Origin: Vibrio europaeus
Lineage (GTDB): Bacteria > Pseudomonadota > Gammaproteobacteria > Enterobacterales > Vibrionaceae
NCBI RefSeq assembly: GCF_001695575.1
Contig: NZ_LUAX01000001.1
Span: forward strand, 310,001-374,000
DNA length: 64,000 bases
Direction of reading: 5' to 3'
Part shown: positions 1 through 7,571 of the stretch, piece by piece
How the letters are laid out: each line of letters begins with the position of its first letter
Numbering within the stretch: the stretch's first letter is position 1
Program-made: the position numbers and the translations under genes
The notes under the pieces: generated by a model
What the model was told of the DNA's origin: nothing
The model's database searches: none
What the model saw: the letters and a program-made list of their open reading frames with translations, nothing else

Positions 1-1421
1 ATGATGATTATCCGAATGATTCTATTTCGGTAGAAGTTGTAGTCAGCGATAATGTTGACCAAACCAAAGCCTCTGCAACTGTACAAGTCATTAAAGTAAA
101 TAAAGCGCCTGTTGTTACACTAAGTGGCAAAACAAGTGGGGAGGCGGATAGCTGGGTTAAAGTTGATTCGCAAATTACAGATGAGTCTCCATCTGATGTA
201 GAGCTTGTCTGGGCGGTAACACCCGGAATCACTTGGGAAAAAATAGGGAATGGCTCCATTAAGGTTCTTATGCCTAAAAAGTCGTCTTCAGGTCTGATTC
301 AAGTGAGCGTAACTGCTAATGATGGTGAGCTCTCAGATTCAGAATCTCATTCAATACGCTGGCTGGCTTACCAAAACTTAGCGCCTGTCGTTCATATCGA
401 AAGCATCCAGCGAGATCAGTTTGGTGGCAAGGTTGTGCTACAGGCGGTCGGTATCGATAGTGATCATTGGCCTAAAGCTTTGAGCTATACATGGACGCAA
501 GTCGATTACACTATTCCAGTTGCTTACAAGGTGATTGGAAGCCGATTAGTATTTGATGTTACTGAAGATCTGGCTAACGCTCGTTTGTCGTTTATGGTTA
601 CTGCTTCTGATGGAGAAAAAACAGCAATCAGCAGGCATTCTGTTGATATTGGTGCGTTACCTCTACCACAAATAGTTACAGCCCCTTTGGAACAAACCCA
701 TAGCGAATCAGAGCTTGTTACTATTGACGCGAGTGGCTCTATGCCATCGCGCGGCAAACCGTTAAGTTATCAATGGAAACAAATATCGGATGTCGAGCTT
801 GGTGATTTTGATAAAAATAAGAGCCAGCTTCGTTTTACGGTTCCTGAGTTATCAGAAGATAAAACTGTTGAGTTTGAATTGGTTGTAACAGAAGGCGGTC
901 AAATAAGCTCAAAACGCTTGGTGTTGGAATTAAAAAATAGAGGACCAAAGCCTCGCCCAATTCAAAAACCAATTGCAGTAGAAGTGATAAAAAATGATAA
1001 ACAAAAGTCTGTGATTGAAATTGATGCAACGGCGGTTGTGGAACTCGATGAAAATGTTGAGTACCAATACTATTGGCGCAAAGTAAAAGGTCCTAAAGTT
1101 GATTGGATTGACAGAACGTCTAAGCGTCTAAAAGTTCGACTAGCGAGTGAAACTGTACAGCAAATGAGTCGCAGCTTGTCTCAGAACAACAAGGCAGATT
1201 TGGTGCAAATGCTAGGCTTCGAATTAGATTTGACGACTCCGACACAAGGCAATAGAACTTATGGTCTGGAAGTTGAAGTCAAACAGGCTGAAACGTCGGG
1301 AGAAGTCGTGAATCCCCCGACGTCACCGTCGCCTTCTCCAACTGGTGGCGGAGGAGGTGGTGGTGGCTCCTTAGGTTGGGTTTCACTGTCTGCGCTACTT
1401 CTTCTTAGGAGACGACGTTAG
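1..1421 (+). CDS. C-terminal part of a large Ig/PKD-like surface protein with GlyGly-CTERM sorting tail (5' end outside window)
   Basis: The reading frame is open from base 3, so only the C-terminal ~472 residues are present and the start lies upstream. The visible part is a string of beta-rich modules with phrases such as VVVSDNVDQTKA, VSVTANDGELSD and MVTASDGEKTA, typical of PKD/Ig-like or cadherin-like extracellular repeats. The end is diagnostic: a Pro/Ser linker, eight glycines, a short hydrophobic helix (SLGWVSLSALLLL) and RRRR. This is the GlyGly-CTERM signal, which in Vibrio and relatives is processed by the intramembrane protease rhombosortase on type II-secreted surface proteins. 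Inference: a cell-surface adhesin-like or enzyme-accessory protein. Any catalytic domain would lie upstream of the window. Confidence 0.85.
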   Translation, partial: DDYPNDSISVEVVVSDNVDQTKASATVQVIKVNKAPVVTLSGKTSGEADSWVKVDSQITDESPSDVELVWAVTPGITWEKIGNGSIKVLMPKKSSSGLIQVSVTANDGELSDSESHSIRWLAYQNLAPVVHIESIQRDQFGGKVVLQAVGIDSDHWPKALSYTWTQVDYTIPVAYKVIGSRLVFDVTEDLANARLSFMVTASDGEKTAISRHSVDIGALPLPQIVTAPLEQTHSESELVTIDASGSMPSRGKPLSYQWKQISDVELGDFDKNKSQLRFTVPELSEDKTVEFELVVTEGGQISSKRLVLELKNRGPKPRPIQKPIAVEVIKNDKQKSVIEIDATAVVELDENVEYQYYWRKVKGPKVDWIDRTSKRLKVRLASETVQQMSRSLSQNNKADLVQMLGFELDLTTPTQGNRTYGLEVEVKQAETSGEVVNPPTSPSPSPTGGGGGGGGSLGWVSLSALLLLRRRR

Positions 1422-1428
1422 ATATGAC

Positions 1429-1458
1429 AAAGGCACGTAGCAGTTACGTGCCTTTTTA
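1429..1458 (+). terminator. Rho-independent terminator of the GlyGly-CTERM gene
   Basis: A stem AAGGCACGTA / TTACGTGCCTT followed by a T run lies 8 bases after the TAG stop. Confidence 0.85.
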
Positions 1459-1579
1459 TTTGTGCCAACAAACTAGAGCGCCGCTGAAGCCTGCTACATT
1501 GTATGAGAGCCTGAGTCTATCACTCTAATATGCAATATCTGATAGCAAAATATGCCAATTGGTATAGAGTGGAGTCTAA

Positions 1580-2062
1580 TTGAATTCAAGCAGTGACATA
1601 GCAGTGCGTTACGCGTTAGAACAATATGATAAACATGGTTTTTTAAGAGCACCGAAACTGGTTTGGTTAGCGTGGCTGTTCTTAGCCAAAGCTTGGGTCG
1701 TGTTTGTGGTCGCCGGTGCCAGTCGCGAGAGTGGCAGTAAAATTCTTGCGATAGTTTACCCAGACCATAATATGCTTTATCTCGGGCTAGCGATGGGGAT
1801 TCCGAGTATTCTATTAATGTGGATGGTGAGTCTGCGTAACCCAGAGCGAGCATGGATAAATAACATTGTGGCTTACGGTAGAGGGATTACACTTGTGACC
1901 GCAGCCGCGCAGCTATCTCAAACTCTGTATCATGTCTATCTAGTTCATGGCGCATTTAGCTGGACAAATGGCGCTGTGATGCTGTTGCTATTATGGTTGA
2001 TTATTTACTTCGCTAAGAGTCGTAGTGTCAGAGATAGCTTTAAGAAAGTTCCGACACAGTGA
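1580..2062 (+). CDS. DUF2919 family inner-membrane protein (YfeZ-like)
   Basis: A 160-residue protein with four hydrophobic segments at roughly residues 26-46, 63-84, 98-122 and 131-146, separated by short polar loops; there is no signal peptide or catalytic motif. It resembles the DUF2919/YfeZ family of small membrane proteins, whose function is unknown. The start is a TTG at 1580 with GGAG about five bases upstream; no ATG fits the N-terminus. The next gene is a YfeX-type peroxidase, and yfeX and yfeZ are also near neighbours in Escherichia coli, which supports the assignment. The 83-base gap to the peroxidase gene holds no clear terminator, so co-transcription is possible. Confidence 0.7.
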   Translation: MNSSSDIAVRYALEQYDKHGFLRAPKLVWLAWLFLAKAWVVFVVAGASRESGSKILAIVYPDHNMLYLGLAMGIPSILLMWMVSLRNPERAWINNIVAYGRGITLVTAAAQLSQTLYHVYLVHGAFSWTNGAVMLLLLWLIIYFAKSRSVRDSFKKVPTQ

Positions 2063-2144
2063 TAGCACTAAGCGATGATCACTATCAATATATAAAATTA
2101 AAAACGAAATACACTAAGCAAAAAAATCGAGTGAGGAATTAAAA

Positions 2145-3047
2145 ATGTCATACCCTCAAAGTGCAATTCTTCCTGAAGCAAGTCCTTTCGCGCAATACAC
2201 CTTGCTTAAGGTCAATCAAAACGAAACCAAAGTGTTGGAGCAGCTGCAAGCTCTACCGACGTTAGTTGAAGAACTCAATAAGCAGCAACCTGGTGCAGAG
2301 TTAACGCTGTCTATTGCGTTTACTAAGGCATTTTGGAGCAAGCTTGATATGGCTGTGCCAGCGGAGCTTATCGACTTCCCACAACTCGGTGAAGGCGATG
2401 TCGTTGCGCCTAGTTCTGATGTTGATGTGTTGATTCACTGCCACTCGAACCGTCATGACCTGCATTTTTACTTATTGCGTAAATTCTTTGCGCAAGTGTC
2501 TGAAGATGTAGCTGTCATTGATGAAACATACGGCTACCGCTATTTAGATTCGCGTGATATGACGGACTTTGTTGATGGTACAGAAAACCCGAAAGACGCT
2601 CAGCGTGAAGAAGTGGCCATCATTCCACAAGGTGAATTTGCTGGTGGCAGTTATGTGATGGTGCAACGTTTCATCCACAACTTACCTTCTTGGAACCGCT
2701 TGAATGTTTCAGCGCAAGAAAAAGTGATTGGCCGTACCAAGCCAGATTCGATTGAACTTGATGATGTTCCAGCAGCCTCGCACGTAGGGCGCGTAGATAT
2801 TAAGGAAGAGGGCAAAGGCCTAAAAATTGTACGCCATAGCCTGCCTTACGGTAGTGTGTCTGGTGAACATGGCCTGTTGTTCATTGCCTACTGTAATACT
2901 CTACATAACTTTAAAGCGATGCTCGAAAGCATGTATGGCGCAACGGACGGCAAGACAGACCAATTGCTTCGTTTTACTAAAGCGGTAACGGGCGCCTACT
3001 TCTTTGCCCCTTCTAGTGAAATGTTATCGGGCTTAAAGCTTAAGTAA
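2145..3047 (+). CDS. yfeX: DyP-type haem peroxidase, YfeX family
   Basis: A 300-residue cytoplasmic protein matching the usual length of YfeX. The dye-decolorizing-peroxidase signature is present as DFVDGTENP (residues 141-149), with D144 in the position of the catalytic aspartate of the GxxDG motif. H213 in AASHVGRVD fits the axial haem ligand. No signal or Tat peptide is present, consistent with the cytosolic B-type DyP class. Family members oxidise substrates such as porphyrinogens with peroxide; a role in taking iron from haem has been debated. GAGGA lies 7 bases before the ATG, and a strong terminator follows, so this ends its transcription unit. Confidence 0.93.
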   Translation: MSYPQSAILPEASPFAQYTLLKVNQNETKVLEQLQALPTLVEELNKQQPGAELTLSIAFTKAFWSKLDMAVPAELIDFPQLGEGDVVAPSSDVDVLIHCHSNRHDLHFYLLRKFFAQVSEDVAVIDETYGYRYLDSRDMTDFVDGTENPKDAQREEVAIIPQGEFAGGSYVMVQRFIHNLPSWNRLNVSAQEKVIGRTKPDSIELDDVPAASHVGRVDIKEEGKGLKIVRHSLPYGSVSGEHGLLFIAYCNTLHNFKAMLESMYGATDGKTDQLLRFTKAVTGAYFFAPSSEMLSGLKLK

Positions 3048-3078
3048 ACTGATACAACACTCGCTACTTCAAAGATTT

Positions 3079-3106
3079 AAAACCGAACCTCAGGGTTCGG
3101 TTTTTT
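3079..3106 (+). terminator. Rho-independent terminator after yfeX
   Basis: AAAACCGAACC / GGTTCGGTTTTTT stem with a short CTCAG-type loop and a six-T run. It separates the peroxidase from the flagellin locus. Confidence 0.9.
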
Positions 3107-3118
3107 GCATTTTTTCAT

Positions 3119-3144
3119 TAAAGAAACCCTATTTTTGCCGATAA
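3119..3144 (+). promoter_or_regulatory. Sigma-28 (FliA) promoter for first flagellin
   Basis: TAAAG (3119-3123) and GCCGATAA (3137-3144), 13 bases apart, match the flagellar sigma-28 consensus TAAAG-N14-GCCGATAA with a spacer one base short. The predicted leader is about 27 bases. Confidence 0.8.
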
Positions 3145-3177
3145 AGAGAGTGACCCGAAGAAGGATTACATCACTTT

Positions 3178-4311
3178 ATGACCATTACTGTTAATACCAA
3201 TGTATCAGCCATGACCGCGCAGCGTCACTTGACCAATGCGACAGATATGCTGAATCAATCGCTGGAGAGACTCTCTTCAGGGTATCGTATTAATAGCGCC
3301 AAAGATGATGCTGCCGGGCTGCAGATTTCCAATCGCCTTGAATCCCAGATGCGTGGTTTAGATGTCGCTATGCGCAATGCCAATGACGGTATCTCCATTA
3401 TGCAGACTGCAGAAGGGGCGATGAATGAAACCACCAACTTACTGCAACGGATGCGCGATCTTTCGCTTCAATCTGCTAATGGCTCAAATAGCCATGCGGA
3501 ACGAGTTGCATTACAAGAGGAAATGGCGGCTTTAAACGATGAACTGAATAGAATTGCTGAAACTACCTCTTTTGGTGGTCGAAAATTGCTCAATGGTTCG
3601 TTTTCCTCTTCTTCTTTTCAGATTGGTGCAAGTTCTGGTGAAGCGGTGCAAGTCTCGCTAAAAAACATGCGCTCCGACAGTTTAGACATGGGTGGTTTTA
3701 GCTATATTGCAGCAAGTAAAGCTGACAGTAACTGGCAAGTAGCGCAGGGTAATAACCAGTTGGTAATGCAATACACCAATGCTCAAGGTCAGCAAGAAAC
3801 GATCAATATTGAAGCTAAAACTGGTGATGATATTGAGGAGCTCGCGACTTACATCAATGGTCAAACGGATAAAGTATTAGCCTCTGTTAATGAAGAAGGC
3901 CAGTTACAAATCTTTATGGCTGGTGATAAAACGTCTGGGACGATTTCATTTTCTGGCAGCTTAGCGAATCAACTCAATATGAACTTTGGTGGTTATGAAG
4001 CGGTTGATAATATAGACATTTCTCAGGTCGGTGGTGCTCAAAGGGCCGTATCGGTCATTGATACAGCACTGAAATATGTTGATAGCCATAGGGCAGAGTT
4101 AGGCGCGATGCAAAATCGTTTTAATCACGCGATTAATAATCTCTCTAATGTTAATGAGAATTTGTCGGCATCGAATAGCCGTATTAAAGATACCGACTAC
4201 GCCAAAGAAACCACACAGATGGTTAAGCAGCAGATCTTGCAGCAAGTGAGTACCTCTATTTTGGCGCAGGCAAAACAACAGCCGAATCTTGCCTTAACTT
4301 TATTAGGTTAA
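3178..4311 (+). CDS. flaF: Flagellin (first of three tandem genes, FlaF-like)
   Basis: A 377-residue flagellin with the conserved N-terminal D0/D1 helices ([12 protein letters not shown], then [20 protein letters not shown]), a variable centre and the C-terminal D1/D0 region ([14 protein letters not shown], ending LTLLG). It is exported by the flagellar system without a cleaved signal and polymerises in the polar filament. It diverges more from the two downstream copies than they do from each other, and uses rarer codons (AGA, CTC, CGG). The AAGGA ribosome site is about 12 bases from the ATG, longer than usual. Both features suggest lower expression. Paralogue name follows the flaF-flaB-flaA order known in Vibrio and is not certain. 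Confidence 0.9.
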   Translation: MTITVNTNVSAMTAQRHLTNATDMLNQSLERLSSGYRINSAKDDAAGLQISNRLESQMRGLDVAMRNANDGISIMQTAEGAMNETTNLLQRMRDLSLQSANGSNSHAERVALQEEMAALNDELNRIAETTSFGGRKLLNGSFSSSSFQIGASSGEAVQVSLKNMRSDSLDMGGFSYIAASKADSNWQVAQGNNQLVMQYTNAQGQQETINIEAKTGDDIEELATYINGQTDKVLASVNEEGQLQIFMAGDKTSGTISFSGSLANQLNMNFGGYEAVDNIDISQVGGAQRAVSVIDTALKYVDSHRAELGAMQNRFNHAINNLSNVNENLSASNSRIKDTDYAKETTQMVKQQILQQVSTSILAQAKQQPNLALTLLG

Positions 4312-4446
4312 TTCTCAAAAAAGAGAATGTTATCGACAGTCGATTCTAAAGCTTTAGTGAAAAAATAACTTTATTTGCAATTATTTCCCTTTAGTCACGT
4401 TTTCCCTCCGAAATGAACTTTTTTCAAAAAAAACTCAAAAAAATAC

Positions 4447-4473
4447 TCAAGGTTTTCTGATTCACGCCGTTAA
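4447..4473 (+). promoter_or_regulatory. Sigma-28 promoter for second flagellin
   Basis: TCAAG (4447-4451) and GCCGTTAA (4466-4473) with the canonical 14-base spacer. The predicted leader is about 80 bases and contains a hairpin. Confidence 0.82.
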
Positions 4474-4502
4474 TAAAAGTAACTTTAAGAGAAAACGACT
4501 TT

Positions 4503-4525
4503 GGTTTTCCGAGACGTCGGAAACC
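4503..4525 (+). other. 5' leader hairpin of the second flagellin mRNA
   Basis: GGTTTTCCGA, loop GACG, TCGGAAACC: a 9-bp stem with one bulged T, between the sigma-28 promoter and the ribosome site at 4547. It could stabilise the transcript or affect translation. Only the inverted repeat is seen directly. Confidence 0.5.
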
Positions 4526-4558
4526 GGTTACATCGGAAAATCAAATGGAGAAATCACC

Positions 4559-5692
4559 ATGGCAGTAAATGTAAACACTAACGTATCAGCAATGACAGCA
4601 CAGCGTTACCTAAATAGCGCGACTAATGCTCAACAAACTTCAATGGAGCGTTTGTCATCTGGTTTTAAGATCAACAGTGCGAAAGACGACGCAGCGGGTC
4701 TTCAAATCTCGAACCGCTTAAACGTACAAAGCCGTGGTCTTGATGTTGCGGTACGTAACGCGAATGATGGTATCTCTATCGCGCAAACTGCTGAAGGTGC
4801 GATGAACGAAACCACTAACATTCTGCAACGTATGCGTGACCTATCACTACAATCTGCTAACGGCTCAAACTCTAAATCTGAGCGTGTTGCGATTCAAGAA
4901 GAAGTAACAGCATTAAACGATGAGCTAAACCGTATCGCTGAAACAACTTCATTTGGTGGTAACAAGCTATTAAACGGCACGTTCACAACTAAATCTATGC
5001 AGATTGGTGCTGATAACGGTGAAGCAGTAATGCTAACCCTAAATGACATGCGCTCTGACAACGTTGGAATGGGCGGTACAGCTTACCAAGCAGCGAATGG
5101 TAAAGACAAAGATTGGTCTGTTCAGGCTGGTGCTAACGACCTAGCGATCACTCTTACTGATAACGCAGGTCAGCAGCAAACAATCAACATTAATGCTAAA
5201 GAAGGCGATGATATTGAGGAGCTGGCAACTTACATCAACGGTCAAACTGACCAAGTGACAGCTTCTGTTGATGAAGAAGGCCGTCTACAAGTATTCGCTG
5301 GAACTGACAAAGTTCAAGGTGCAGTATCGTTTGGTGGTGGTCTAGCAGGTGAGCTAAGCATGGGAACTGGCACAGCAGTAACGGTTGATACTATCGATGT
5401 GACGACTGTAGGTGGTGCTCAAGAGTCTGTCGCTATCGTTGATTCGGCGCTTAAATATGTTGATAGCCATCGTGCAGAGCTAGGTGCTTTCCAGAACCGC
5501 TTCTCACACGCTATCAGCAACTTAGATAACATCAACGAAAATGTGAATGCATCTAACAGCCGAATCAAAGACACTGACTTTGCGAAAGAAACGACGGCAC
5601 TAACTAAGTCGCAAATTCTTTCTCAAGCATCAAGTTCAGTACTTGCTCAAGCGAAACAAGCGCCAAACTCGGCATTGAGCCTACTGGGATAA
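4559..5692 (+). CDS. flaB: Flagellin (second of three, FlaB-like)
   Basis: A 377-residue flagellin, strongly similar over both ends to its neighbours ([13 protein letters not shown] near the start, ending SALSLLG). The middle third, about residues 170-290, is variable. Codon use is highly biased toward preferred codons (CGT, CTA, AAC, GGT), as expected of an abundant protein. The ribosome site GGAG is 8 bases from the ATG. It has its own sigma-28 promoter and its own terminator, so it is monocistronic. The product would be a structural subunit of the sheathed polar filament; naming by position is an inference. Confidence 0.93.
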   Translation: MAVNVNTNVSAMTAQRYLNSATNAQQTSMERLSSGFKINSAKDDAAGLQISNRLNVQSRGLDVAVRNANDGISIAQTAEGAMNETTNILQRMRDLSLQSANGSNSKSERVAIQEEVTALNDELNRIAETTSFGGNKLLNGTFTTKSMQIGADNGEAVMLTLNDMRSDNVGMGGTAYQAANGKDKDWSVQAGANDLAITLTDNAGQQQTININAKEGDDIEELATYINGQTDQVTASVDEEGRLQVFAGTDKVQGAVSFGGGLAGELSMGTGTAVTVDTIDVTTVGGAQESVAIVDSALKYVDSHRAELGAFQNRFSHAISNLDNINENVNASNSRIKDTDFAKETTALTKSQILSQASSSVLAQAKQAPNSALSLLG

Positions 5693-5708
5693 ACCCAATC
5701 TTGATCAC

Positions 5709-5736
5709 AAAAATCCAGCCTCGGCTGGATTTTTTT
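5709..5736 (+). terminator. Rho-independent terminator after second flagellin
   Basis: AAAATCCAGCC, loop TCGG, CTGGATTTTTTT; a strong stem directly after the flagellin stop. Confidence 0.9.
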
Positions 5737-5814
5737 GTTTGTGTTAACTTTTTGATCTCTAAAACAATTCTTACGGAATACGGAAAAATCTAAAAAAGTT
5801 CGCTAATTTTTTCC

Positions 5815-5841
5815 TAAAGGTATTTTTTAGCTCGCCGTTAA
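5815..5841 (+). promoter_or_regulatory. Sigma-28 promoter for third flagellin
   Basis: TAAAG (5815-5819) and GCCGTTAA (5834-5841) separated by 14 bases, a near-perfect flagellar sigma-28 promoter. No sigma-54 element is visible upstream of this gene. Confidence 0.85.
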
Positions 5842-5921
5842 AGGATTGAGAGAAATGAGATGTGTTGAAGCGAGGTGAGAGACGCTGATACACATCGCCC
5901 TAATGCCTAAGGAGATCAAAT

Positions 5922-7055
5922 ATGGCAATTAACGTAAACACGAACGTGTCTGCGATGACTGCTCAGCGCTACCTTAATGGTGCGACTGATGGTATGCAGA
6001 AATCGATGGAGCGTCTATCTTCGGGTTACAAAATCAACAGTGCCCGTGATGATGCTGCTGGCCTACAAATCTCAAACCGCTTGAATGCGCAAAGCCGTGG
6101 CTTAGACATGGCAGTAAAAAATGCGAATGATGGTATTTCGATCGCTCAAACCGCTGAAGGTGCGATGAACGAAACCACCAACATTTTGCAGCGTATGCGC
6201 GATCTATCATTGCAATCCTCTAACGGCTCGAACTCGCGTTCGGAACGTATTGCGATTCAAGAAGAAGTTACCGCACTGAATGACGAGCTTAACCGTATTG
6301 CAGAAACCACTTCATTTGGTGGTAACAAATTGCTTAACGGCACGTTCGGTACTCAGTCATTCCAAATTGGAGCGAGCTCAGGGGAGGCTGTTCAGCTTTC
6401 TATGGATAGCATGCGTTCTGATACTGTAGGAATGGGTGGTAAAGCGTATACTGCTCAAGCAGGAAAAGCGTCAGATTGGACTGTTTCCGCAGGTACAACT
6501 GACCTTACACTAGACTATACTGATGTACATGGAGAGGCAAAAACGCTCACCATAAATGCAAAAGCTGGTGACGATATCGAGCAGCTTGCAACGTACATTA
6601 ATGGTCAAAGTGAAGATGTGAAGGCTTCAGTGGGTGAGGAAGGTAAACTTCAACTTTTCGCAGCTTCCAATAAAGTCGCGACAGATGTCACGATTGGCGG
6701 AGGACTAGGTGGTGACATTGGCTTTGGTGCAGGACAAGATCGTACTGTAGCCGACGTCGATGTTTCAACAGTCGCCGGTTCTCAGTTAGCGGTATCTGTT
6801 ATCGACGGTGCATTGAAAACGGTAGACAGTCAGCGTGCTGAACTGGGTGCTTTCCAAAACCGTTTTGGCCATGCTATCAGTAACCTAGATAACATTAACG
6901 AGAACGTTAATGCGTCTAGAAGCCGAATCGTTGATACTGACTATGCGAAAGAAACTACGCAAATGACTAAGTCGCAGATTCTTCAGCAAGCAAGTACATC
7001 TGTTCTAGCGCAAGCCAAGCAGTCTCCGTCGGCAGCTCTTAGCTTATTAGGTTAA
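5922..7055 (+). CDS. flaA: Flagellin (third of three, FlaA-like)
   Basis: A 377-residue flagellin with the same architecture: conserved N-terminal helices ([20 protein letters not shown]), variable domain about residues 165-290 and conserved C-terminus ending AALSLLG. AAGGAG lies 7 bases before the ATG. It adjoins flaG with only 71 bases between and no convincing terminator, so some transcripts may read into flaG. In Vibrio the copy next to flaG is normally called FlaA. In V. cholerae, flaA is sigma-54/FlrC dependent, whereas only a sigma-28 site is visible here, so regulation may follow the V. parahaemolyticus pattern. Confidence 0.93.
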   Translation: MAINVNTNVSAMTAQRYLNGATDGMQKSMERLSSGYKINSARDDAAGLQISNRLNAQSRGLDMAVKNANDGISIAQTAEGAMNETTNILQRMRDLSLQSSNGSNSRSERIAIQEEVTALNDELNRIAETTSFGGNKLLNGTFGTQSFQIGASSGEAVQLSMDSMRSDTVGMGGKAYTAQAGKASDWTVSAGTTDLTLDYTDVHGEAKTLTINAKAGDDIEQLATYINGQSEDVKASVGEEGKLQLFAASNKVATDVTIGGGLGGDIGFGAGQDRTVADVDVSTVAGSQLAVSVIDGALKTVDSQRAELGAFQNRFGHAISNLDNINENVNASRSRIVDTDYAKETTQMTKSQILQQASTSVLAQAKQSPSAALSLLG

Positions 7056-7126
7056 TCGATAGGTTCGATAGGAGCTTATTGGTGCAACAGTATGTTGTAA
7101 CCTGCTAAGGTGGAAGGGAGATCGTT

Positions 7127-7552
7127 ATGGAAATACCATCCTACACATCGAACATCCAGCCTTATGGCTCAGATAGTGGCACTAAACTTGCTTCAAAATA
7201 CGATGTACAGCAAGTTTCCTCGGAAAAGGAACAAGTCTCTACTAAGGAGATGAGCGAAAAAGCGACTCAGTCTGTTGAAAAAGCGATAGAAGCCTCGCAA
7301 GAGCGTGAAAAGCTAAACAGAGCGGAGCGCGAAAGGATTGTTCAACAGATGAATGATTTCATCTCGTCGATCAATAAAGGCTTGTCATTTCGTGTAGACG
7401 AAGAATCTGGTCGAGATGTTGTAACAATATACGAAGCGGATACTGGTGATATTATTCGTCAGATACCCGATGAGGAAATGCTAGTTATCTTACGTCGCCT
7501 AAGGGAGCAAACCGCCCGATATTCATCGGGGATTGTGAACCAGACGGTGTAA
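7127..7552 (+). CDS. flaG: Flagellar protein FlaG
   Basis: A 141-residue protein with a charged, helix-forming N-terminal half (many Glu/Lys/Gln between residues 30 and 75) and a conserved C-terminal FlaG domain of about residues 78-128, with SFRVDEESGRDVVTIYEADT and IRQIPDEE. FlaG proteins act in the filament region and influence filament length, but the mechanism is poorly defined. GGGAG sits 7 bases before the ATG. The stop is 19 bases from fliD, so flaG-fliD-flaI-fliS look like one operon. Confidence 0.92.
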   Translation: MEIPSYTSNIQPYGSDSGTKLASKYDVQQVSSEKEQVSTKEMSEKATQSVEKAIEASQEREKLNRAERERIVQQMNDFISSINKGLSFRVDEESGRDVVTIYEADTGDIIRQIPDEEMLVILRRLREQTARYSSGIVNQTV

Positions 7553-7571
7553 TCGTACTTGAGGTGAGTAA

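Noticed and set aside
1494..1853. Minus-strand 119-codon frame opposite the DUF2919 gene
   Set aside because: The plus-strand frame has clear membrane helices, a ribosome site and a supportive neighbour; the minus frame resembles nothing.
7080..7104. Possible sigma-54 site or terminator between flaA and flaG (GGTGCAACAGTATGTTGTAACC)
   Set aside because: The -12 GC doublet is missing, and the imperfect palindrome has no T run.
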